Positions 1 to 8,335 of a stretch of DNA of 64,000 nucleotides are shown here, in pieces. Origin of the DNA: Streptomyces sp. NRRL S-337 (GTDB lineage Bacteria > Actinomycetota > Actinomycetes > Streptomycetales > Streptomycetaceae). Location of the stretch: NCBI RefSeq assembly GCF_000720175.1, contig NZ_JOIX01000025.1, positions 27,759-91,758 of the forward strand, given 5' to 3'. The position numbers and the translations under genes were made by a program. The notes under the pieces were generated by a model. It made no database searches, had not been told where the DNA came from, and worked only from the letters and a program-made list of their open reading frames with translations. Within the stretch, counting starts at the first letter, position 1; each line of letters opens with the position of its first letter.

Positions 1-363
1 TACTGCATGGGCGGCGTCCTCGCGCTCCGCACCGCCGCGGCCCACCCCGACCGCGTCGCGGCGGTGGCCTCCTTCCACGCCGGCCGTCTGGCCACGGACG
101 CCGAGGACAGCCCGCACCGGCTCGTCGACCGCATCACGGCGGAGGCGTACTTCGGGCACGCCGAGCAGGACCCGTCGATGCCGGCCGAGGGAATCAAGGC
201 CCTGGAGCGGGCACTGGACGCCGCGGGCGTGCGCTACCGCAGCGAGGTGTACGAAGGTGCCCGGCACGGCTACACCCAGACCGACACCGCCGCCTACAAC
301 GGCGCGGCGGACGACCGGCATTGGCGCAACCTGCTGGAACTGTTCGGGCGCACGCTCGGCTGA
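1..363 (+). CDS. Dienelactone hydrolase family protein, C-terminal part (cut by window edge)
   Basis: The reading frame is open from base 1 and begins with Tyr-Cys-Met-Gly-Gly, the nucleophile elbow of dienelactone hydrolases, in which Cys replaces the usual Ser of alpha/beta hydrolases. Further on, 'GHAEQDPSMP' carries the expected acid (Asp) and 'GARHGYTQ' the catalytic His, so the whole C-terminal half of the fold is present. Family members hydrolyse cyclic ester or lactone substrates in the cytoplasm; the substrate here cannot be read. The start lies outside the window, so the internal Met at base 7 is not the real start. It converges on the GPP34 gene with only 13 bp between the stops. 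Confidence 0.88.
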   Translation, partial: YCMGGVLALRTAAAHPDRVAAVASFHAGRLATDAEDSPHRLVDRITAEAYFGHAEQDPSMPAEGIKALERALDAAGVRYRSEVYEGARHGYTQTDTAAYNGAADDRHWRNLLELFGRTLG

Positions 364-376
364 GCCGGCCCGGGCG

Positions 377-1009
377 TCACCCGTCGCCGCCCCGCCAGAT
401 GTTGTCGAACGCGGCCTTGTCGATGGCGCGCCGCTGCCGCTGGTACCCCAGCTCGCTCAGCGCGTCATGGACGGCGGCGAGCACCGTCTCCACCGACTCG
501 CCCGCCGGGGGTCCGTCGTCCCGGAGACTGCCGGTCCGGGGGTCTCCGCCCGGCTCCTCGCCGATCCCGAGGGTCGCCGCGAGGGCGGCGAGGACGGGTT
601 CGTCCGCCGCCCAGCGGTCCGCCGCCGCACGGCGCGCGGGGGACTCGGCCAGCACCAACTCACCGGCCCGGAACGGCCGCCAGTGGCCCCGCCGTTCGCG
701 GGTGAGTTCCCCGTCCGCTTCGAGGGCGGACATATACGTCGTGAACAGGCCGCTGCCCCTGCGCCACAGCCAGTCCTCCACCGACTCGTACGGCTCCTGC
801 TGGACGAGCGCTCCCGCCGCCTCGTCCAGGAGGCGATCCGTCACGGAGGGCCGGTAGCCGGGGATGATGCGCTCGCCGTCCAGTGCGGCGGCTTGCGCCC
901 GCAGCAGGTCGATCAGCTCGGCTCCCGCGAGCGCGAGCGACAGGTCACCCTGTTCGGGAGGCGACGCCTCGCCCAGGGCCACGATCAGCAGGTCCCGCGG
1001 TGTGGTCAT
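377..1009 (-). CDS. GPP34 (GOLPH3-like) family protein
   Basis: This encodes 210 aa beginning 'MTTPRDLLIVALGEA', then a mostly helical protein with 'LSLALAGAELIDLL', 'DRLLDEAAGALV' and 'VEDWLWRRGSGL'. The pattern (an N-terminal LLLLAL-type helix, a short acidic stretch, then 'AGAELIDL') matches the bacterial GPP34 family, related to eukaryotic Golgi phosphoprotein 3, which binds phosphoinositides. The role in actinomycetes is not established. I chose the ATG at 1009 because GGGGAG lies 7 nt upstream; the longer frame reading back to 1192 has no supporting ribosome site. No membrane segment or signal peptide is evident. Confidence 0.8.
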   Translation of the reverse strand: MTTPRDLLIVALGEASPPEQGDLSLALAGAELIDLLRAQAAALDGERIIPGYRPSVTDRLLDEAAGALVQQEPYESVEDWLWRRGSGLFTTYMSALEADGELTRERRGHWRPFRAGELVLAESPARRAAADRWAADEPVLAALAATLGIGEEPGGDPRTGSLRDDGPPAGESVETVLAAVHDALSELGYQRQRRAIDKAAFDNIWRGGDG

Positions 1010-1124
1010 GACGGCTCCCCACTTCTGCTTCGAGCTTACGGAGTGGTGGGCCCGGCTGCATCCCACACCTACGGTGGCACGGAATTGCCCGGGCCGTGCG
1101 CGATATCCCCGAGATCCCCGAGCT

Positions 1125-1202
1125 GATGCGTTCCTGGCGAAGGTGCGTGAGCGTGGCGAGTACGGGAGCCGGGCGGAGGCCGAGCGGGTCACCGGGGCCG
1201 TG
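1125..1202 (+). pseudogene. Remnant of a DUF2267-type protein
   Basis: In one plus-strand frame, a 26-codon stretch reads 'DAFLAKVRERGEYGSR' followed by 'AEAERVTGAV'. This strongly resembles the N-terminal helix pair of small DUF2267 proteins (F-L-x-x-V-x-E-R-G-x-Y-x-x-R-x-E-A-E-R-V). Before and after it the frame loses similarity, and a stop follows soon after 1202. It looks like the debris of a deleted gene between GPP34 and the hibernation-factor gene. The assignment is by eye from a short stretch, so confidence is moderate. Confidence 0.45.
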
Positions 1203-1222
1203 CCGCGGGTGCCGGCCGGGCC

Positions 1223-2344
1223 TCAGGCCGCCTGCGCCTCGTCGCCGTAGCGCAGGGCATCGGCGTAGCGCAGCAGCACGCCGACGCCTTCGCGCAGCCT
1301 CAGCTGCTCCTCGGGGACGAGGACGAGTTCCGCGCCGGTGCCCACCAGGGCGCGCGTGAGGGCGGCGTCGGCGCGCTCCTCGCGTACGGTCGTCACGCCG
1401 TAGACCCGCAGGTCGCTCTCCGTGAGGGCGAGCTGGCCGGGCTCCGGGCCCACCCACAGGCGCAGCGGCGACTCCGGGTGGTTGTTGAGGAAGAGCGCGC
1501 TGACCTGGCCGCGCTGCAGTGCCGCGACCGCGGCCGCGAGCCCTTCGGCGCAGGCGCCGTCGTGGGCCCGCCGGGCCATGAAGGTCTCCAGGAGGGTGCG
1601 GTCGTGGGCGGCCATGCGTCCGCTGAAGAGGCGGTCGAGCTGGCTCTCCAGCAGCGCCCGTCCCGGTTCCGGCTGGCCGCCTCCTTCGGCGGTGGTGAGC
1701 CGGCTGCGCAGATGGGTGGGAAGCCGGCGGGCCAGGATGCCGCGGGCCCAGGTGTCACCGGCGAGCACCAGCGTCTCGGCGCCGCGGCGGCGGGCCTGCG
1801 TCTCCAGCTGCCGGCCGAGCCGCTCGGCGAGGTGCTGCCATTCGACCACCGGGACCTCCATGTGGAGCCGGTCGCCGGGCGTCACCTTGGTCAGGGGCCA
1901 GGTCCCGGCCTCGGTGTCGATGCGGACGGTGCCCTCGGCGTCGGTGGAGTGGCGGCCCGTGTAGTAGACACGTACCGCCAGATAGGCGATCTCGGGGGCG
2001 TGCTGGGCGATCAGCGGCATGGTGTCGGGCAGTGCGCCGAAGTGGGCCGTGTCCTGTGCCGGCGGGCGGGGCAGTTCGTCCTGGAGGACGAGCTTCCCGT
2101 GCGCGGTGAACAGGGCCTGCCCGTGCCGGCCGGGCACCCGGACGTCATCCCCGACGGTGCCCGCCACCGCGGCGATGGACTCCGGGTCCGCCCCCTCGGC
2201 GAGCAGGTCGTCGCGCAGATGCCGCCAGCGCAGCGCGATGGCGGAGTCCGGGTCCTCAATGGCACTGTCGCGCGAGGTGTCGAGGTACACCGAGGCGAAC
2301 GGGCCGGCCTCCTTGTAGAGCGGTTCGAGAAAAGAAAGTCGCAT
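1223..2344 (-). CDS. Rv2629/Balon-like ribosome hibernation factor (baeRF family)
   Basis: A 373-aa protein beginning 'MRLSFLEPLYKEAGPFASVYLDTSRD' and ending '...GVGVLLRYADALRYGDEAQAA'. Both ends match the pattern I remember for Mycobacterium tuberculosis Rv2629 ('GPFASVY.D.S' at the start, 'GVGALLRYA' at the end), and the length is close to that of Rv2629. The family is a bacterial relative of archaeal/eukaryotic release factor aeRF1; Balon and Rv2629 bind the A site of idle ribosomes in stress or dormancy. The middle segment 'RRRGAETLVLAGDTWARG' looks like the central eRF1-like domain. The start at 2344 is chosen over the upstream GTG/ATG because GGGAG sits just ahead of it. No local regulatory site was identified. 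Confidence 0.8.
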   Translation of the reverse strand: MRLSFLEPLYKEAGPFASVYLDTSRDSAIEDPDSAIALRWRHLRDDLLAEGADPESIAAVAGTVGDDVRVPGRHGQALFTAHGKLVLQDELPRPPAQDTAHFGALPDTMPLIAQHAPEIAYLAVRVYYTGRHSTDAEGTVRIDTEAGTWPLTKVTPGDRLHMEVPVVEWQHLAERLGRQLETQARRRGAETLVLAGDTWARGILARRLPTHLRSRLTTAEGGGQPEPGRALLESQLDRLFSGRMAAHDRTLLETFMARRAHDGACAEGLAAAVAALQRGQVSALFLNNHPESPLRLWVGPEPGQLALTESDLRVYGVTTVREERADAALTRALVGTGAELVLVPEEQLRLREGVGVLLRYADALRYGDEAQAA

Positions 2345-2569
2345 CGCCACTCCCACCGGGAACGGAACCATCCCTGGGCCCATGATGCGCCCGCGGGACG
2401 TTGGGCGCGTCCGCTGGCGGTGCGGTGCGGGCCGTTACCGGCCGTCGGGGGCCGGGCGCGGACCGTGGCCCGCCGCTGCCCGCACGGTGATCCGTGACCC
2501 CCTGCGCGCGACCGCGACCGCCCGGCCCACACCGCCCCCTGGCCGGCTCACGCCGTCACCCCGCCCCGC

Positions 2570-4579
2570 TCACGCCGTCAGCCCGCCCAGCAGCTCCGTG
2601 ACCTCCTCCGCGGCCAACGGCAGTTCGGCCTCCTCGTACGCCGTACGGGCCCGCTCCCAGTAACTGCGGGCCTCGGCCGGCCGGTTGGCGGCCGCGGCGA
2701 GGTGGCCGAGGTGCTGCAGGGTGCGGGCCCACCCGACCGTGTGGCCGAGCCGGTGGTAAAGGCCGAGAGCCGACCGGTAGTGGTCGTGGGCCGCCGCGTG
2801 GCTGCCCTGCAGCCGTGCCGTGAACGCCAGGTTGAAGAGGGTGTGGGCGGTGGCCTGGTGGTCGTCGAGCGCCCGGAAGAGCGGCAAGGCGGCGGCGTAA
2901 TGACCTTCCGCTTCCGCGTACCGGCCGAGTCGGCGGGCGACCGTGCCCATGCTGTGCAGCGTACGGGCCTCGCCGGTACGGTCGCCGAGCGCGCGGTAGC
3001 GGTCGAGTGCCTCGGCGAAGAGGGGCAGCGCCTGATCGAAGTCCTGCTTGTGCTTGAGGAAGTCGCCCTTGTCGTACAGGGCCAGGGCCTGCTGGGCGCG
3101 GTCGGCGATCATGCCGGCGAACTCCACGGCCATGTCGCACACCTCCAGGCCGGCGTCCCAGTCCTGCTGACGGCGCAGGAACCAGCTGACGTCGTGCGCC
3201 AGCGGCAGCACCACGGCGGGCCGGCCGTGCCGCTGCGCCAGATGGAGGGCCGACCGCAGGTTCAGACGCTCGGTGTCGAGCCAGTCCTCCGCGGCGTCGT
3301 CCCGCCCGCGCGCGCGGGCCGCCGCCACGATGCGCTCGGTGGCGTCCCGGGCGGCATCGCGGTAGTGGGCCAGCAGCCGGTCGACGGCGGCCTCGACGCC
3401 CGCCGCGTCCTCCTCCTCGTGGCGGCGCCGCTCGGCGAACAGACGCAGCAGGTCGTGGAAGCGGACCCAGCCGCGGGGTTTGCCGGGCTCGACCATGTGG
3501 ACGTCGCGGAGCGCGCGCAGCAGCTTCCTGGCCCGGTGCACGGGCTCCCCGGTGAGCGCGGCGGCCGCCTGGACGCTCACCTGCTGGCCCGGGTTGAGCG
3601 ACAGCAGCCGGAACATCCGGGCCTCGTCGGTGGTCAGCCGGGCGTACGACAGGTCGAAGGCGGCGGTCACCGAAGTGCGGTCACCGTAGGAGAGCTCCTC
3701 CAGACGGGTGGCGCGGTCGCGCAGGGCCGCGGTGAGTTCGCCGACGGACTGCTCCGGGTCACCGGCCAGTATCGAGGCCACGACGGCGAGCGCCAGGGGG
3801 AGGTGGCCGCACAGTGCGGTGAGGTCGCGTACGGCGTCGGGTTCGTCCAGCGCGCGGGTGTCGTCGGGGCGGCGCATGCGGAGTGTGCGGCTGATCAGGG
3901 CGGCGGCCTCGGCCGGTGCCAGCACGCCGAGGTCGAGGATCCGGGAGCCGGGGAGGTCCCCGAGGGTGCGGCGGCTGGTGACGACGACCCGGTGGGCCGG
4001 GGAGCCGGGCAGCAGCGGGCCGACCTGGTCCGTCGAGGAGGCGTTGTCGAGCACGACGAGCGCGGCGCCGTGCCGGGCGGCGCGTTCGGCCAGCTTGGAG
4101 CGGTACAGCGACAGCCGGCCCTCGAAGGTGGGCGGGAAGAGTTCGTCGGGGACGCCGAGCGCGCTCAGGAAGACCGAGACCGCGATGTCCGGCCGGACGT
4201 AGCGGTTCTCGTCGTAGCCCTGGAGGTTGATGAAGAGCACCCCGCCGGGGAACCAGCCCGCCGCCACGGCGTCGTGCGCGGCACGCAGGGCGAGCGCGGT
4301 CTTGCCGACGCCGGCGGTGCCGACGAGGGTGGACACGGCCAGCGGGGTGGCCGCGATCTGCGGGGTGGGCGCCGTCGCCGCCGGGGAACCGGGGCCGGGG
4401 CGCAGGGCGGCGGTCAGGGTGCGGAGCGCCTCCTCCCGGCCGGTGAACTCCGGCGGCGCCGGTGGCAGTCCCGCCAGCGCGGTGGGCACCGGGTGCGTGA
4501 GGTGCAACTGCCCCACGTGGCCCGCCTGCACGACCGGCCCGGTGACGTTCCCGCTCAAGTCGTTGGATGACTGGTTCAC
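2570..4579 (-). CDS. NB-ARC STAND ATPase with TPR repeats and N-terminal RHIM/BASS-like motif
   Basis: A 669-aa protein read from GTG 4579, which has AAAGGGA upstream. Residues 8-28 contain 'GNVTGPVVQAGHVG', resembling the RHIM-like BASS3 amyloid-signalling motif found at the N termini of Streptomyces NLR-like proteins. An NB-ARC module follows: Walker A 'GTAGVGKT' at about 87-94, Walker B-like 'ALVVLDNASS', the 'VVTSRRTLGDLPGS' sensor region and 'LCGHLPLALAVVASIL' (GLPLA motif). Next come a winged-helix-like part ('MFRLLSLNPG...VSVQAAAALTG') and C-terminal TPR repeats ('GEARTLHSMGTVARRLGRY' and similar). It has no SARP DNA-binding domain, so it is not AfsR itself. Such proteins work as oligomerising signal switches; the effector is unknown. 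The frame upstream of 4579 overlaps the divergent gene and looks non-coding. Confidence 0.85.
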   Translation of the reverse strand: MNQSSNDLSGNVTGPVVQAGHVGQLHLTHPVPTALAGLPPAPPEFTGREEALRTLTAALRPGPGSPAATAPTPQIAATPLAVSTLVGTAGVGKTALALRAAHDAVAAGWFPGGVLFINLQGYDENRYVRPDIAVSVFLSALGVPDELFPPTFEGRLSLYRSKLAERAARHGAALVVLDNASSTDQVGPLLPGSPAHRVVVTSRRTLGDLPGSRILDLGVLAPAEAAALISRTLRMRRPDDTRALDEPDAVRDLTALCGHLPLALAVVASILAGDPEQSVGELTAALRDRATRLEELSYGDRTSVTAAFDLSYARLTTDEARMFRLLSLNPGQQVSVQAAAALTGEPVHRARKLLRALRDVHMVEPGKPRGWVRFHDLLRLFAERRRHEEEDAAGVEAAVDRLLAHYRDAARDATERIVAAARARGRDDAAEDWLDTERLNLRSALHLAQRHGRPAVVLPLAHDVSWFLRRQQDWDAGLEVCDMAVEFAGMIADRAQQALALYDKGDFLKHKQDFDQALPLFAEALDRYRALGDRTGEARTLHSMGTVARRLGRYAEAEGHYAAALPLFRALDDHQATAHTLFNLAFTARLQGSHAAAHDHYRSALGLYHRLGHTVGWARTLQHLGHLAAAANRPAEARSYWERARTAYEEAELPLAAEEVTELLGGLTA

Positions 4580-4748
4580 GGTCCCTTTTCTAGCCCACCG
4601 CCGCGTCGCCCAAGCGGGTTTTCCGGCGACGGACGCCGACGGCTTCCCGTAGTCCGGCGGTGTCCGTGCCGATCGGCCCGCGTGGCATGCGGGCGCATCT
4701 CTTGGGACCGTGGCAGTACCGTCCCCGTCCGTCCCGCGAGGTGGCAAG

Positions 4749-5267
4749 GTGAGCGACAAGGTCAGGCGGTCCGCTTCTCCTGCCCGCCGCGGGGAGCCGT
4801 TGCAGCGGTTCCTGTTCGGCGGGGTCTACGGATCGGTCCTCGCCAGTGCGCTGGCGGCCGCCCTCGGGGGCGAGCACGGGCCCCTGGACCCCGGGTACGA
4901 CGCGGCGTGGGTGCTGGTGGCCTGCATCGCGTCGGCCGCGGCCCACGGCTACGCGCACGCCATCGCCCACCGCACGGCCGACGCGGCCCCGGTCACCACG
5001 AGCGCGGTCCGGTCGATGCTCACCGAGTGGCCGCTGGTGGTCGCGGCGCTGCCGACGGTCGCCGCGCTGTTCGGCTCCTACCTCCAGTGGTGGGGCGAGG
5101 AGGGCGCGATCGACGTGGCCCTGACGATCAATACGGTGGCGCTGTTCGGCTGGGGCCTGTGGAGCGCCCGGGCGGCGGGGCGGAGTTGGCCGGCGGCGTG
5201 CCGGGTCGGGTGCGTGGACGCGCTGCTCGGGCTGTTCATCGTCGCCGCGAACGTGCTGACCAAGTGA
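4749..5267 (+). CDS. Small multi-pass membrane protein, unknown function
   Basis: A 172-aa protein with about four or five hydrophobic segments: 'FGGVYGSVLASALAAALGG', 'AAWVLVACIASAAAHGYAHA', 'WPLVVAALPTVAALFGSYL', 'LTINTVALFGWGLWSAR' and 'VDALLGLFIVAANVLTK'. Short charged loops join the segments. I do not recognise a named family; the His in 'AHGYAHAIAHRT' at the end of the second segment is notable. GTG 4749 is chosen because GAGG lies 7 nt upstream; an earlier GTG at 4710 lacks such a site. It diverges from the NB-ARC gene, leaving about 170 bp for both promoters. A functional link to that gene is possible but only inferred from position. Confidence 0.7.
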   Translation: MSDKVRRSASPARRGEPLQRFLFGGVYGSVLASALAAALGGEHGPLDPGYDAAWVLVACIASAAAHGYAHAIAHRTADAAPVTTSAVRSMLTEWPLVVAALPTVAALFGSYLQWWGEEGAIDVALTINTVALFGWGLWSARAAGRSWPAACRVGCVDALLGLFIVAANVLTK

Positions 5268-5476
5268 CGGGCCGGGTCGCGCACCGGCGGGCGACGAAGG
5301 GACGTCGGGACGCGGGTCGGCCTCTTGGACGCGCTGCGCGGTGAGCCGGCAAAAGATGCGTGCCGGTCACCCGTTCGCGACACTGAAGAGGACGGAAGCG
5401 CCTTCGTGCGCGGTGTGGCGTCCCTGCCCACCAGGCTTCCGCAGGCACGCTCCGACGTCATCGGAAGGCGGCTCCC

Positions 5477-8296
5477 ATGACCGCCGAACCCTTCTCCCTG
5501 CTGCGGGTCGAGGATCTGCTGCAGCTCCGGGTCGAGGTGATCAACCTCCGGCGGGACGGCGCCCAGTTGGTGCGGGAGGACCCGGCCGCGGAGGCGCTGC
5601 TGATGTTCAGCCTGCCGGCGCAGCACATCAGCGAGACCGTGGTGCACCCGGCGCCGGGCAACTTCCCCGAGACCGTGCCCTCGTTCGTCTCCGGCGGCAC
5701 GACGCTGGTGTTCCGGCTCCCCGACGGTGAGGACTCCGTAGAACTCTCCGCCGAGGCCCTCCTGGACTGGAACCACCTCCGGTCCACGACCGTGCCCGAC
5801 GACCTTCCCGATCCGTCCACCGTCAACGTCTTCGGCGGTGTGCCGCGCACGGCCATCGAGTTCCCCACCCGGGTGCTGCTCGGGCACGAAGGCGCCGTCG
5901 AGTGGGCGACGCCGCGTCAGGCGGTGACACTCGACGGCCGGTGCGAGCTGTTCCACGCCGAGCTGCACGGGGAGAACGGCGGCGACGCACTGCTGCGCGC
6001 CTTCGCGGCACCGGGCGACCGGCCGCCGCGCACCGATCTCCCGCTCACCGACGACAACCGCACCGATCTCGTCGCCTTCACCCATGACGTGGACCTGGTC
6101 GGTCCGGACGGTGCCCCGGTGCGCAGACCGCTGCGCGCCGAGCGGTTCGTCCTCACCCCGCTCGGTGCGTCCGTGCGCATGGCCGGTGCCTGGGAGCCGG
6201 TGCCGGGGACGAGTCTGGCGGCGTATCACCACGTCGCCGAACTGGGCCGCGACCAGGTGGTGCAGGTCGCCCAGCGCGGTTACCTCAGTACCGGGCACCG
6301 GGCCCTGCTGATCCGTACCAGTGAGCGCAAGTTCTCGGACTCGGGTGACGGCAACTCCGTCGCCTATCTGCAGCAGGAGACGCGCATCAGCGTCAGCGAG
6401 CCCGAGGTCTTCTACGGGGACGTGGGATTTCCGCACGGGGGACGGGAGATGCCGTTCCGGTCGCTGCGCATCGTCGACACCACCACGCCGCCGGTCGTCG
6501 ACCACGACGAAGAGCAGTTCTGGGTGACCCTGGAAGGGAGCGAGGCGCCCTACCGGTTCACGGTCGTCGGGACCGACAGCGAGGGCCGGGCCCTCAGCTT
6601 CACGATGCCGCTGCTGTTCGTCGACGCGCGGGCGGTGGGCAGCCCGCGGATCTTTGACTACAACGACCCGCTGTTCGAGGACCGCCGGACGATCCCGCTG
6701 AACGGCCGGACGGCGGCCCTGGCCCGGCCGCCCGACGGTGCGCCCGGGACCACCGCGCTTCCGGTGAGTTCGCTCAAGCTGGTCATGTCGCATGCGCCGG
6801 GCCATCCGCTGGGCGCCCTGCCGATCCTGCAGACGGCGCAGGTACGGGTCCCCGCCGTGGAGCAGCTGACCGGGCTCGCCACCGAGTCCGAGGTCGCCCT
6901 CCACGACGCCTACCTGAACGACGGCATGGCCGGGCAGGCGACCGGGGCCTTCCTCTCCCTGGCCGAGGAGGTGCCGGTGCGCTTCGGTGCGGGCAAGGGC
7001 GGCGGGGTCGCGAGTCCGGACTCCGCAGTCAGGGCGGTCACCGCGCGGGCGGGCCTGCTCCCGGCCGCTTTCGCCGACGCCGGGGCGGCCGCGTCCGGGC
7101 TGAGCACGGGCCAGCTCCGGCAGATCTTCGGCGGGGCCACACTGCTCGGTGTCGTCAACCTCTTCGACCTGCTCGACCAGGTCGACGGCTCCGCCGTCCG
7201 GGAGCTGGCCGGGCTGACCGACGACGAGATCCGCCGCAGGCTGGACGGCGGCGCCGACCAGTTGCTGCCCGTACCGATCATGCGGGCCCGCGAGTTGGCG
7301 GCGGGCCGGGAGGTCCGCTACCTCTGGAAGCCCCGGCTGCGGCGCGAGCAGGTGGACATCGTGGCCGGCGTCTTCTCCCTCGATCTCCGGGATGCCGCGC
7401 TGGCCATGGAGGCCACCACCGTCTGCTCACCCCGGGCGCTGCAGCAGTCGACGGTGCACGGCGAGCTCAAGGGTTTCGCGCTCGACTTCGCACGCATCGT
7501 GCGGGTCGACATCGGACGGCTCGCCTTCACCGCCCGGCCGGGAAGCCGTCCCGACCTGACCGCCGAGGGCCTGAAGGTCCATCTCGCCGACACCCTGGAA
7601 TTCGTCAACGCGCTCAAGGACCTGCTGCCGGCCGACGTATTCGGCAAGGGCGCCTTTGTGAAACCCTCGCCGACGGGCATCAGCGCGGGCTACACGCTCG
7701 CCGTTCCGGCCGTACAACTCGGCATCTTCGCGCTGAGCAACGTCACCCTCACCGCGGAGCTGACGGTCCCCTTCGACGACCGGCCGGTTTCGTTCCGCTT
7801 CGCCGTCTCCGAGCGGCACCAGCCGTTCAACCTGAGCGTCTCGCTCTTCGGCGGCGGCGGATTCTTCTCCTTGATCGTCAGCACCCGCGGGGTGGAACTG
7901 GTCGAAGGATCACTGGAGTTCGGCGGCAACGCCTCCCTCGACCTCGGTGTCGCCAGCGGCGGCGTCCATCTCATGGGCGGGGTCTATTTCGCCCTCACCG
8001 GACAGTCCGTCACCCTCACCGGCTATCTGCGCTGCGGGGGCTACCTCTCCGTCCTCGGGGTGGTCAGCGTCTCCGTGGAGTTCTACCTGCAACTGACCTA
8101 CGTCAAGGACAGCGACAAGCACACCTCGGAGGTGTTCGGTGCGGGAAGTCTCTGCGTCAGTGTGCGGGTGGCCGTCTTCACCAAGTCCGTCACGCTCAGC
8201 CTCCAGCGCCGGTTCGGCGGTTCGCCCGCCGATCCCGGCTTCGCCGATTGCGTCGAGCCGGCCGACTGGGACCGGTACTGCCTGGCCTTCGCGTGA
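5477..8296 (+). CDS. Large unrecognised protein (939 aa) with beta-rich C-terminal half
   Basis: ATG 5477 is preceded by GGAAGG. I do not recognise a family. The N-terminal third reads as alternating strands with many Pro/Asp turns ('HPAPGNFPETVPSFVSGG'). Residues about 500-600 contain helices ('LSTGQLRQIFGG', 'LVNLFDLLDQVDG'-like). The last 200 residues are short amphipathic strands with Gly-rich turns ('LFGGGGFFSLIVSTRGV', 'GYLRCGGYLSVLGVVSVSVE'), suggestive of a long beta-groove or barrel-like sheet. No signal peptide, lipobox or clear transmembrane helix is seen. The next gene begins 39 bp downstream on the same strand, and both are equally unusual, so they probably form a two-gene operon. 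Confidence 0.75.
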   Translation: MTAEPFSLLRVEDLLQLRVEVINLRRDGAQLVREDPAAEALLMFSLPAQHISETVVHPAPGNFPETVPSFVSGGTTLVFRLPDGEDSVELSAEALLDWNHLRSTTVPDDLPDPSTVNVFGGVPRTAIEFPTRVLLGHEGAVEWATPRQAVTLDGRCELFHAELHGENGGDALLRAFAAPGDRPPRTDLPLTDDNRTDLVAFTHDVDLVGPDGAPVRRPLRAERFVLTPLGASVRMAGAWEPVPGTSLAAYHHVAELGRDQVVQVAQRGYLSTGHRALLIRTSERKFSDSGDGNSVAYLQQETRISVSEPEVFYGDVGFPHGGREMPFRSLRIVDTTTPPVVDHDEEQFWVTLEGSEAPYRFTVVGTDSEGRALSFTMPLLFVDARAVGSPRIFDYNDPLFEDRRTIPLNGRTAALARPPDGAPGTTALPVSSLKLVMSHAPGHPLGALPILQTAQVRVPAVEQLTGLATESEVALHDAYLNDGMAGQATGAFLSLAEEVPVRFGAGKGGGVASPDSAVRAVTARAGLLPAAFADAGAAASGLSTGQLRQIFGGATLLGVVNLFDLLDQVDGSAVRELAGLTDDEIRRRLDGGADQLLPVPIMRARELAAGREVRYLWKPRLRREQVDIVAGVFSLDLRDAALAMEATTVCSPRALQQSTVHGELKGFALDFARIVRVDIGRLAFTARPGSRPDLTAEGLKVHLADTLEFVNALKDLLPADVFGKGAFVKPSPTGISAGYTLAVPAVQLGIFALSNVTLTAELTVPFDDRPVSFRFAVSERHQPFNLSVSLFGGGGFFSLIVSTRGVELVEGSLEFGGNASLDLGVASGGVHLMGGVYFALTGQSVTLTGYLRCGGYLSVLGVVSVSVEFYLQLTYVKDSDKHTSEVFGAGSLCVSVRVAVFTKSVTLSLQRRFGGSPADPGFADCVEPADWDRYCLAFA

Positions 8297-8335
8297 GGCG
8301 GCCGGGCGGAAGCTGCGGAAGGGCGGGACCGGACC

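Noticed and set aside
2702..4570. 622-aa plus-strand frame opposite the NB-ARC/TPR gene
   Set aside because: It has no recognisable domains, while the minus strand has complete NB-ARC motifs in order.
5078..6904. 608-aa open frame on the minus strand
   Set aside because: It is opposite the 939-aa gene and the small membrane protein, both with better start sites and coding bias; its composition is typical of an antisense shadow.
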